Assembly: GCA_027030565.1 (NCBI GenBank)
Contig: JALVEU010000104.1
Span: forward strand, 1 to 13,897
DNA length: 13,897 nucleotides
From: Gammaproteobacteria bacterium
Lineage (GTDB): Bacteria > Pseudomonadota > Gammaproteobacteria > JAJDOJ01
Reading direction: 5' to 3'
This document shows, one piece after another, positions 6,101-12,572 of this stretch. The notes beneath the pieces are model-generated. The model ran no database searches. It was not told the DNA's origin and was given only the letters and a program-made list of their open reading frames with translations. The position numbers and the translations under genes are program-made. Position 1 is the stretch's first letter; every line of letters begins with the position of its first letter.

Positions 6101-8185
6101 TCAGAGGGTGCCGAAATCGTAGTCCATCTCCAGGGACGGAGGCTGCAGGAAGCTGCCTTGGACGTAGTTGATCCCCAGGCTCCACAGGGCCTGGAGTGTG
6201 GCTGCGTCTTCCACGAACTGGACGATGACCAGCTTGTTGAGTGCGTGGGCGCGATCGACGATCTCGCGCAGGCCCTCGGCCACGTCGGGGCGTTCGGCGA
6301 TGTCCTCGGTGAGGCTGCGGTCCACCTTGAGGAATTCGGCCGGAAATGCCTTGAGCAGGTTGAACGGCTCGATGCCTGCACCGAAGTCTTCCAGGGCGAA
6401 CCGGCAGTGTAGGGCGCCGAGATCCTGCGCCAGCTGCCGGGCCTGGCGCAGGTGGTCGATCAGGGCGGCCTCCCGGAACTCGAGCACCAGGCTGTTGCCG
6501 GGCACCTTGGCCGAGCGCAGTTCCTGCACGATCCAGCGGGACAGGTCCGGATCGGTGAGCGTACCGGCGGTGAGCTTCACGAACAGCTGGGCGTCGCGGT
6601 CGGCGTGGCGGGCCTCGGCGAGCTTCTGGATGGCGGCGCGTAACAGCCATCGGTCCAGGGCCGTGGCGAGGCCCGTGCGTTCGGCGCTGGGCAGGAACTC
6701 CGCCGGTGAGACGGGCTGCCCCTTCTCGTCGAGCAGCCGCAGGAACACGTCGAAGCGCTCCTGTTCCTCCCCGTGCAGGCTCACGATGGGCTGGAACATG
6801 ATCTGGAACCGGTTTTCCTTCAATGCGGCGCGCAGTCGCTTGTGCCACATCTCGTCCAGTTCCCGCTGGCTCATCTCCCCTGCCTTGGGGACATAGATGT
6901 TCAGGGGTACGCCTTCGGCCGGCGGGGGGGCGTGCAGCGCCTGCTCGGCTCGTCGGATCAGCTCGTTGAGCTCCGGTGTGTTCTCGTCGATGGGCGCAGC
7001 GCCGAAGCGCAGGTTCACGGGCACGGACTTGCCCTCGGCGTCGAAGGTGTGCTCCTCGAAGGCCTGGTGAATCCGTTGCAGGTGCGTGGTGAGGGCTTCC
7101 CGCTCCTGTAGGGTGCTCACGATGGCGAAGACGTCCTCGGACATGCGTCCGAGGACGTCGCCCTCGAGACTCAACGACTCAAGCAGCTCGGCGGCTTCCG
7201 CCAGCACCAGATCCGTAGGGCCCACACCGATGCGATCGCGCAGTTCGCCCAGGTTGGTGAGTTCGGCGAGCACCAGGTACGCCTTGCGTTGCCCCGTGGC
7301 GGCGGCGTGGATGGCCTCCTCGATCTTCTCGAGGAAATACCGTCGATTGTAGAGTCCCGTGAGCGCGTCGCGCTGCTGGGCCTCGCGCAGACGCTCCTCG
7401 AGTACGCGGGCATCGCCCTGGGAACGGATCACCAGCTGTGTGCAGGGCTCTCCGTCCATGCTGGCGGGACAGAGTTCGAGCTGGGCGTCGAAGGCCTCGT
7501 CGCGGATGTTGCGCAACCGCAGCTCGAGGGTGGCCGGTCCGGGGTTGGCGCGCAAGTCGCCCTTGAGCGCCTCCTTGAGGCGGGTCTGGTGTTCGGGCAC
7601 CACGAGATCCAGCAGCGGCACGCCTTCGATGTCCTCCATGCTGCTGAACCCGAACAGCTCCAGATACCGCGGGTTGGCGTAGATGTGCATCCCTTCGTGG
7701 ACGTAGGCGATGGCATCACGAGAGCTGTCCAGCAGTGCCCGGGCGCGGCGCTCGGATTCGGCCAGGGCCGCCTCCAGGCGCTTGGTGCGCCGCCACAGGC
7801 GGCGACAGCGCAATACCCGTTCGATGACCAGGATCAGGTGTTCCCGGTCCTTCTTGGAGACCAGGTCCTCGGCGCCCTCCTGCATGCACTCCACGCGTCC
7901 AGGGGCGGCGTCCGCGTCGGTCAGGGCGATCACCGGGACGTGCCGCCCCGACTGGCGCACGGTGTCAATCACGTCGGTCAGCCGGGCTGCGCCGGTGTCC
8001 AACGTGAACAATAGCAGGTCGGCGCTCTGCTTCTTCAGCGTCTCGGCCAGTTCGTCCACAGTGTCCAGACGCTTGGCGCGCACGGCATGGCCGTGGGACT
8101 TCATCATGCTCACCAGTGACTCGGCGTCGTTCAGGTCCGATTCCAGGACCAGGAGGCGTACTCGTTCCTGTTTGTGCTTGGGCAC
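6101..8185 (-). CDS. fimX: FimX-type cyclic-di-GMP effector (REC-PAS-degenerate GGDEF-degenerate EAL)
   Basis: In P. aeruginosa FimX is a cyclic-di-GMP receptor that controls type IV pilus assembly and twitching. The 694 residues here (FimX 691, as I recall) share its order: REC-like (about 8-125), PAS (about 147-255, with SSRDAIAYVHEGMHIYANPR nearly as in FimX), GGDEF (about 273-432) and EAL (about 447-690), ending in MDYDF like FimX. The REC acceptor aspartate appears replaced by Phe60. The GGDEF signature is SEDVF (349-353), so cyclase activity is unlikely. EAL is DVF (479-481), the metal-binding Asn is Lys537, and the DDFG motif is EDFG (599-602), so phosphodiesterase activity is unlikely. 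Arg483, Lys620, Phe657/Glu659 and QG (676-677) remain and could still hold the ligand. The GTG at 8185 was chosen over one at 8236: GGAG lies eight bases ahead and the N-terminus fits FimX. It lies 25 bases after the PilZ-like gene. Confidence 0.9.
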   Translation of the reverse strand: MPKHKQERVRLLVLESDLNDAESLVSMMKSHGHAVRAKRLDTVDELAETLKKQSADLLLFTLDTGAARLTDVIDTVRQSGRHVPVIALTDADAAPGRVECMQEGAEDLVSKKDREHLILVIERVLRCRRLWRRTKRLEAALAESERRARALLDSSRDAIAYVHEGMHIYANPRYLELFGFSSMEDIEGVPLLDLVVPEHQTRLKEALKGDLRANPGPATLELRLRNIRDEAFDAQLELCPASMDGEPCTQLVIRSQGDARVLEERLREAQQRDALTGLYNRRYFLEKIEEAIHAAATGQRKAYLVLAELTNLGELRDRIGVGPTDLVLAEAAELLESLSLEGDVLGRMSEDVFAIVSTLQEREALTTHLQRIHQAFEEHTFDAEGKSVPVNLRFGAAPIDENTPELNELIRRAEQALHAPPPAEGVPLNIYVPKAGEMSQRELDEMWHKRLRAALKENRFQIMFQPIVSLHGEEQERFDVFLRLLDEKGQPVSPAEFLPSAERTGLATALDRWLLRAAIQKLAEARHADRDAQLFVKLTAGTLTDPDLSRWIVQELRSAKVPGNSLVLEFREAALIDHLRQARQLAQDLGALHCRFALEDFGAGIEPFNLLKAFPAEFLKVDRSLTEDIAERPDVAEGLREIVDRAHALNKLVIVQFVEDAATLQALWSLGINYVQGSFLQPPSLEMDYDFGTL

Positions 8186-8210
8186 GTGGGATTCTCCATT
8201 GCAGTACAAC

Positions 8211-9815
8211 CTAGTCTCGGGAGGGCTCGGTTTCACTCCGGCCGGGGACCGCCCGATAGGCGAAGCGCTCGAACAGCCCGGTGCTCTCCAGGCGGGCGCC
8301 CAGCTCCAGCACGTGTGTGCCCCGCGTACTGAGCACCACGACGCGTGCGCCCATCTGGAAGCGGCCCACCGGCGCCACCACCGTGGGAGGCTGGTTGAGC
8401 GCGCGTACCGGCGGCAGCCACAGCGCGGGGCTCGCCGAAAGATTGTCCACCTGATACACCTCCTCGTGCTCCAGATGAATCGGCACCACGCGGGGGGCGA
8501 GCAGCTGCACGCCGATATCCAGATCGCCCTGGGCTCGGGCCTGGATCCAGCGCACGGCGCCGATGTGGATGCGCTCGCGGCGGGTATCGAAGATCCGAAT
8601 GGCCAGCATCTCGCCGACCTGGGCCCCGGAGGGACGCATCTGCGGCCAGTGCAGCTGGTACCCGCCGGCGCCGAGGTTGATCACGTCCCACATCTCCCAA
8701 GGGCGCTCCTGCACACCCGTGGCGGTGTGTGCGGGGTACTCCCCGGTGTCGTGGGGGAGGGCCGGCATATGTGCTCCCCCCGTGCCGGACGGCTCCGGTT
8801 GCAGCTGGGTCAAGGCGTGATGGATACGTGCGATGCCGAAGGTGACCTCCACGTGGTCGTCGCGCGGAATGCGCGAGAACCGCCGTGCCGGTACCGAGCC
8901 CAGGTTGCGAATGAGCCGCCGGCACAGGGCGCTGTGCAGGGCGGCACGGTTGGTAATCGTGGTGCGCGTCCCCGGACCGGTGGTCTGCCCCAAGGACGTG
9001 AGCGCATCGAGCAGGGGACCCAGGTCGATGGTGCGCAGGCCCGCCGAGGGCTTCAGATCCTCGGCCGGCCGGTATTCGGGTGGCGTGTCGGAGCCCAGGT
9101 CCAGGGTGCTGACGTAATCCCCGTGGTCGGCGGGCAGGCCGAGCAGTATGGAGCATTGGGGGCGCGATTTCTTGAGATATTCGGCAAATCGTCCGATCTC
9201 CCCGTTGCGCAGCCCGTAGGGATGGGAGAGGGCGAGAATGGCGGTGTGCAGGAACAGTTCCCTGGTGGGCAGGGCCTCCCGCGGCGCGAAGTCCAGCACG
9301 TCGTTGCCTTCGGCGTGACGGAACAGACCGTAGGTGCGGCGCCAGAACCCCTCCCGCAGTGACTGGTACAGTGACCAGGCCATGCGGGCCTCGTGATAGA
9401 GCAGTTCCAGGCCCCTGTGGATGGCCAGCGCCGTGTTGCGTGAGGGCCAGGTTCGGGTGTGCGCCTTCTCTTGAAGGGCGAGGGTGTAACCGGTCTGCAA
9501 CTCCCACAGCAGGTCTTGATGCATGTGGAAGGCCGCCTGGGTCTTGAGCGAGAGGGGGAGGCTGCGGGCCACGAGGCGTTTGCGCAGGGCCGTGAGGGCA
9601 CGCACCGCCGTCGGGCTCAGCAGCTCCATGCTCTCGAGCCGCGCCTTGGCGGGGGCTTCCTGGCGGTTGGCCAGTTCGAGCGCCTCGCGCAGGCGCTGCG
9701 TGGTGGAATCCAGGTCGAGATCCGGAAGTGCCTTGAGCCATTGTTGGACGCGGCGCGGCTGAAGCGGGAACCGCTCCGCGGCGTCCGGGCGAACCTTGGG
9801 CAGTTCGAAGGGCAT
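8211..9815 (-). CDS. Uncharacterised 534-residue protein with a possible split PilZ-like domain
   Basis: I do not recognise a named family for the whole protein; the gene next to fimX in P. aeruginosa (PA4958) may be its counterpart. Residues 1 to about 300 are mostly helical, with no signal peptide or membrane segment, and include short conserved-looking pieces (LLGLPADHGDY, 224-234). The C-terminal part resembles a PilZ beta-barrel. RRFSRIPRDDHVEV (311-324) looks like the opening RxxxR strand. NLGAGG (380-385) looks like the (D/N)xSxxG turn, with Gly for Ser. IGAVRW (418-423) and IGVQLL (434-439) look like the closing strands. The two ligand motifs are about 65 residues apart, further than the usual 20-30, because of a Pro/Gly/His-rich insert. 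Co-transcription with fimX, 25 bases downstream, suggests a role in cyclic-di-GMP control of pili. The ribosome site before the ATG at 9815 is poor. The PilZ assignment is inference. Confidence 0.8.
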   Translation of the reverse strand: MPFELPKVRPDAAERFPLQPRRVQQWLKALPDLDLDSTTQRLREALELANRQEAPAKARLESMELLSPTAVRALTALRKRLVARSLPLSLKTQAAFHMHQDLLWELQTGYTLALQEKAHTRTWPSRNTALAIHRGLELLYHEARMAWSLYQSLREGFWRRTYGLFRHAEGNDVLDFAPREALPTRELFLHTAILALSHPYGLRNGEIGRFAEYLKKSRPQCSILLGLPADHGDYVSTLDLGSDTPPEYRPAEDLKPSAGLRTIDLGPLLDALTSLGQTTGPGTRTTITNRAALHSALCRRLIRNLGSVPARRFSRIPRDDHVEVTFGIARIHHALTQLQPEPSGTGGAHMPALPHDTGEYPAHTATGVQERPWEMWDVINLGAGGYQLHWPQMRPSGAQVGEMLAIRIFDTRRERIHIGAVRWIQARAQGDLDIGVQLLAPRVVPIHLEHEEVYQVDNLSASPALWLPPVRALNQPPTVVAPVGRFQMGARVVVLSTRGTHVLELGARLESTGLFERFAYRAVPGRSETEPSRD

Positions 9816-9863
9816 GGTTCAGGGCGTCAATTCAAACCGGTCGTGTGGCGGCTCCTCGCGCGC

Positions 9864-9890
9864 CCCGGAGCCGCTTGGAGCGGTTCCGGG
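9864..9890. repeat. 12-base-pair GC-rich hairpin upstream of the PilZ-like gene
   Basis: CCGGAGCCGCT (9865-9875) and AGCGGTTCCGG (9879-9889) pair through 11 bases with one G-T wobble around a 3-base TGG loop, and an extra C-G pair extends the base. It lies between the epmB stop (10008) and the start of the PilZ-like gene (9815). No T-tract follows on either strand, so it is not a classical intrinsic terminator. It could be a weak terminator for epmB, a leader structure of the downstream pair, or a dispersed repeat. Confidence 0.5.
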
Positions 9891-9919
9891 CCGGCCTGGG
9901 CCTCGTGTCGTGCCTGTCC

Positions 9920-9925
9920 ATTTTA
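9920..9925 (-). promoter_or_regulatory. Possible -10 element for the PilZ-like gene and fimX
   Basis: On the minus strand TAAAAT, five of six consensus bases, stands in the only AT-rich patch of the 192-base gap after epmB. No convincing -35 was found at 16-18 bases. If used, transcription would start near 9913 and the leader of about 100 bases would include the hairpin at 9864-9890. Confidence 0.3.
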
Positions 9926-10007
9926 TCCACGCCCCACTGGCCAGCCTCGCGTACGTGGGGTAGCCGGCCCCGGCACCCCCGTCGAACCGTCCGGGTGGGA
10001 CCAGGTC

Positions 10008-11045
10008 TTACACCACCAGCTTGTGCGGTGCACCGGGTGTCTCGCGCACGAGCCGGGGGACCTGATAGCCGGGGAGCCGCCGCAGCAGTGCTCGGTGAAG
10101 GCCTTTGCCGCGGTCTTCGTCCACTTCGAAGTGTCCTGTGCCCTGGACCCGGTCCAGGAGGTGCAGATAGTAGGGCAGGACCCCGTTGTCCAGTAGCGCC
10201 CCGCTCAATGCGGCCAAAGACTCGACGGAATCGTTCACCCCGCGCAGGAGCACACTCTGGTTCAGCAGTACGGCGCCGGTGCGCGCCAGCGCCTTCAGCG
10301 CCCCTTCCACAGCGGAATCGAACTCCTGTGCGTGGTTGGCGTGAATGACCACCACCAGGCGCAGGGGGAGGCGCTCCATCCACGTCAGCAGCGTCTCGCA
10401 GACACGCGAGGGCACCACCACGGGCAGTCGGGTGTGGATGCGCAGGGTGCGCAGGTGTGGGATGCTGGCCAGATCCTGGGCCATCTGCTCAAGCCTCGTG
10501 TCACTGAGGCTCAGCGGGTCCCCACCGCTGAGGATCACCTCCCGGAGGCTCACGTCCTGGCGGAGGTGGGCGAGGATACGTGCCCATTGTGCCGTCCCTA
10601 CCCCCTCACCGTAGGGATAGTGCCTGCGAAAACAGTAACGGCAGTGCACGGCGCAGGCCCCGGTGGCAACCACCAGTGCGCGACCCGCATACTTCTGTAA
10701 CAGGCCCGGGACCACGGCCGTGTTGCGTTCGGACAACGGGTCTTTCGTGAAGCCGGGCCGTTCCGTGCACTCGAGCCCCACGGGGAGGACCTGGCGCAGC
10801 AGCGGATCGGCGGGATCCCGGCTGCGCATGCGGGTGAGGAAGGGCTCGGGCACGCACAGGGGCCACAGCCGATGGGCCGCTTGCAGCCCCGGAAACTGCC
10901 CGGGCTCGAGTGCCAGCCGGCGCAGCAGAGTACGAGGATCGCGTATGGCGCCGCGCAGCTCGCGCCGCCACTGGGGCATATATTCGCGGCTGTCCGGAGC
11001 CGGTATGATAAGGGCCCTTTTTTCGAGGGAATCAGGAGATGGCAT
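10008..11045 (-). CDS. epmB: EF-P (R)-beta-lysine-forming lysine 2,3-aminomutase EpmB (YjeK)
   Basis: EpmB is a radical-SAM, PLP-dependent enzyme that converts L-lysine to (R)-beta-lysine for attachment to elongation factor P. The product has 345 residues (E. coli 342). The SAM iron-sulfur motif CAVHCRYC holds Cys131, Cys135 and Cys138, followed by FRRHYPY; SGGDPL, IHTRLPV, LNQSVLLRGVND and PYYLHLLDRVQG are family landmarks. Lys342 near the end corresponds to the expected PLP lysine, and the protein stops three residues later, shorter than E. coli. The ATG at 11045 overlaps the efp start codon on the other strand. It has no visible ribosome site but is favoured because the following LIIPAP resembles the N-termini of relatives. 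An alternative ATG at 10979 would lose that segment. EpmB works with EpmA and EF-P encoded alongside. Confidence 0.95.
   Translation of the reverse strand: MPSPDSLEKRALIIPAPDSREYMPQWRRELRGAIRDPRTLLRRLALEPGQFPGLQAAHRLWPLCVPEPFLTRMRSRDPADPLLRQVLPVGLECTERPGFTKDPLSERNTAVVPGLLQKYAGRALVVATGACAVHCRYCFRRHYPYGEGVGTAQWARILAHLRQDVSLREVILSGGDPLSLSDTRLEQMAQDLASIPHLRTLRIHTRLPVVVPSRVCETLLTWMERLPLRLVVVIHANHAQEFDSAVEGALKALARTGAVLLNQSVLLRGVNDSVESLAALSGALLDNGVLPYYLHLLDRVQGTGHFEVDEDRGKGLHRALLRRLPGYQVPRLVRETPGAPHKLVV
11004..11009 (+). promoter_or_regulatory. -10 element of the efp-epmA promoter, inside epmB coding sequence
   Basis: TATGAT (five of six consensus bases) lies 34 bases ahead of the efp start. The -35 region (about 10981-10986, TATTCG) is weak. 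Transcription would begin near 11016, giving a leader of about 28 bases that holds the AGGAG ribosome site. On the opposite strand the same bases encode the N-terminus of EpmB. Confidence 0.5.
11034..11038 (+). promoter_or_regulatory. Ribosome binding site of efp
   Basis: AGGAG ends five bases before the ATG at 11044. It fixes the efp start well inside a longer open frame that runs up from 10663, and it overlaps the first codons of epmB on the other strand. Confidence 0.8.
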
Positions 11046-11610
11046 GGCCAGCTATAGTACCAATGAATTCCGGGCCGGACTGAAGGTGATGCTCGACGGC
11101 GAGCCCCACGCCATCATCGAGAACGAGTTCGTCAAGCCCGGCAAGGGTCAGGCGTTCAACCGGGTCAAGCTCCGCAACCTGAAGACTGGCCGTGTGATCG
11201 ACCGCACCTTCAAGTCCGGAGAGTCCCTGGAGGCCGCCGATGTGGTCGACGTCGAGCTCCAGTACCTCTACAACGACGGCGACTTCTGGCATTTCATGGA
11301 CCCCGAGACGTTCGAGCAGTACGCCGCCAGCAAGGCGGCGGTGGGGGAGGCCGCCCAGTGGCTCAAGGGCGAAGAGATGTGCCAGGTCACCCTCTACAAC
11401 GGCGAGCCGCTCATCGTGACCCCGCCCAACTTCGTGGAACTGAAGATCGTGGAGACCGATCCGGGGGTGCGGGGCGACACCGCCACCGGTGGGACCAAGC
11501 CCGCCAAGCTCGAGACGGGGGCGGTGGTCAAGGTACCGCTGTTCATCGAAGAGGGCGAGGTGATTCGCGTGGACACCCGCACGGGGGCCTACGTCTCGCG
11601 CGTCAAGTGA
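11044..11610 (+). CDS. efp: Translation elongation factor P
   Basis: EF-P enters the ribosome between the P and E sites and restores peptide bond formation at consecutive prolines. The 188 residues equal the E. coli length. The N-terminal KOW-like domain has the modification loop FVKPGKGQAF, in which Lys34 is the residue that EpmA beta-lysylates. Two OB-fold domains follow, with the signatures YLYNDGDFWHFMD and TPPNFVELKIVETDPG and the C-terminal VDTRTGAYVSRVK. The ATG at 11044 was chosen by its AGGAG site and the family N-terminus MASYSTNEFRAG. Both epmB (divergent, start codons overlapping by two bases) and epmA (downstream, overlapping by four) flank it. The lysine-type loop together with both modification enzymes indicates the beta-lysine pathway rather than the EarP/rhamnose pathway, which uses arginine at this position. 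Confidence 0.98.
   Translation: MASYSTNEFRAGLKVMLDGEPHAIIENEFVKPGKGQAFNRVKLRNLKTGRVIDRTFKSGESLEAADVVDVELQYLYNDGDFWHFMDPETFEQYAASKAAVGEAAQWLKGEEMCQVTLYNGEPLIVTPPNFVELKIVETDPGVRGDTATGGTKPAKLETGAVVKVPLFIEEGEVIRVDTRTGAYVSRVK
11054..11059 (-). promoter_or_regulatory. Possible -10 of epmB, inside efp coding sequence
   Basis: On the minus strand TACTAT (four of six consensus bases) ends eight bases before the epmB ATG. With usual spacing transcription would start near 11047, leaving about two bases of leader, in keeping with the lack of a ribosome site there. The -35 is unconvincing, so this is tentative. Confidence 0.25.
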
Positions 11611-12572
11611 GCTCGCCGGAGGCATGGTGGCGTCCCTCCGCGGGGATCGCCACCCTGCAGGTGCGTGCCCGAGTTTTCAGTGCGATCCGCGCCTTCTTCG
11701 CGCGGCGCGGGGTGCTGGAGGTGGACTGCCCCCTGCTCTCGGCCGGGGCCTGCCCCGATCCACAGATCGAGCCGTTCGTGGTGCGGACCGCAGACGGCCC
11801 GCGCTATCTCCACACCTCGCCGGAGCTGGCCATGAAGCGCCTGTTGGCCGCTGGCAGCGGCGATGTCTACTCTCTCGGCCACGTGTTCCGCCGCGGGGAG
11901 CAGGGGCGCCGCCACAACCCGGAATTCACCCTGCTCGAGTGGTATCGCACCGGTTGGGACGGGGAGCGCCTCATGGGGGAGGTGGCGGAGCTGGTGGCCG
12001 AAGTGTTCCCGCAGGCGCGACGCCGGGCGCCCGAACGCATCACCTATGCCGCGGCCTTCGACCGAAGCCTGGATGTGGATCCGTTCCGCGCTGGCACGGA
12101 CGAGTTGGCCGACGCTGCAGGCCGACGTGGAGTGTCCGGCAGTGGGGACTGGGACCGGCGTACGTGGCTGGACTGGCTCTTCGCCGAAGCCGTGGCTCGG
12201 GACTTCGCCCCGGACCGGCTGACCTTCGTCGTCGACTTTCCACCCGACCAGGCCGCGCTGGCACGACTGCGCCCGGGAGCGCCACCGGTGGCGGAACGGT
12301 TCGAGGCGTTCTGGGGTGACCTGGAGCTCGCCAACGGTTTCACGGAGCTGACCGATGCGAATGAGCAGCGCAGACGGTTCGAGCACGAGGCGGCGCAGCG
12401 CCGTGCCCGGGGGCTGGATCCGATATCCGTGGACGAGCGGTTTCTCGCCGCACTGGAGACCGGCTTGCCGGATTGCGCGGGCGTGGCGCTGGGCGTGGAC
12501 CGGCTGCTGATGCTGGTCTGCGGTGCCGATCAACTGGCCGAGGTCCTCCCCTTCGCCTGGGACCGTGCCTGA
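11607..12572 (+). CDS. epmA: EF-P--(R)-beta-lysine ligase EpmA (GenX/PoxA/YjeA)
   Basis: EpmA is a class II lysyl-tRNA synthetase paralogue without the anticodon-binding domain. It activates (R)-beta-lysine with ATP and transfers it to Lys34 of EF-P. The 321 residues compare with 325 in E. coli. Motif 1 lies around 20-42 (IRAFFARRGVLEVDCPLLS), then TSPELAMKRLL (70-80), motif 2 around 94-113 (FRRGEQGRRHNPEFTLLEWY), ELANGFTELTDA, and motif 3 GVALGVDRLLML at 292-303. The start is a GTG whose last two bases are the first two of the efp TGA stop (GTGA, a four-base overlap). This gives MSSPEAWWRPSA, which aligns with E. coli MSETASWQPSA. No ribosome site is visible, so translation is probably coupled to efp. 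The 3' end overlaps psd by 43 bases on opposite strands. Confidence 0.96.
   Translation: MSSPEAWWRPSAGIATLQVRARVFSAIRAFFARRGVLEVDCPLLSAGACPDPQIEPFVVRTADGPRYLHTSPELAMKRLLAAGSGDVYSLGHVFRRGEQGRRHNPEFTLLEWYRTGWDGERLMGEVAELVAEVFPQARRRAPERITYAAAFDRSLDVDPFRAGTDELADAAGRRGVSGSGDWDRRTWLDWLFAEAVARDFAPDRLTFVVDFPPDQAALARLRPGAPPVAERFEAFWGDLELANGFTELTDANEQRRRFEHEAAQRRARGLDPISVDERFLAALETGLPDCAGVALGVDRLLMLVCGADQLAEVLPFAWDRA

Noticed and set aside
4906..6381. 491-codon minus-strand open frame opposite the parC end, htpX and the fimX end
   Set aside because: It crosses three well-supported genes in the antisense direction, has low-complexity His/Gln/Arg-rich composition and resembles no family. Long antisense frames are expected in DNA this GC-rich.
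7710..9362. 550-codon plus-strand open frame opposite fimX and the PilZ-like gene
   Set aside because: It is antisense to two genes whose frames carry recognisable domains or operon spacing; the translation is Arg/Ser-rich, then Gly/His/Val-rich, without motifs.
10663..11043. Long N-terminal extension of the efp frame
   Set aside because: It is antisense to epmB and Arg/Ser-rich; the ATG at 11044 has AGGAG five bases upstream and gives the 188-residue family length.
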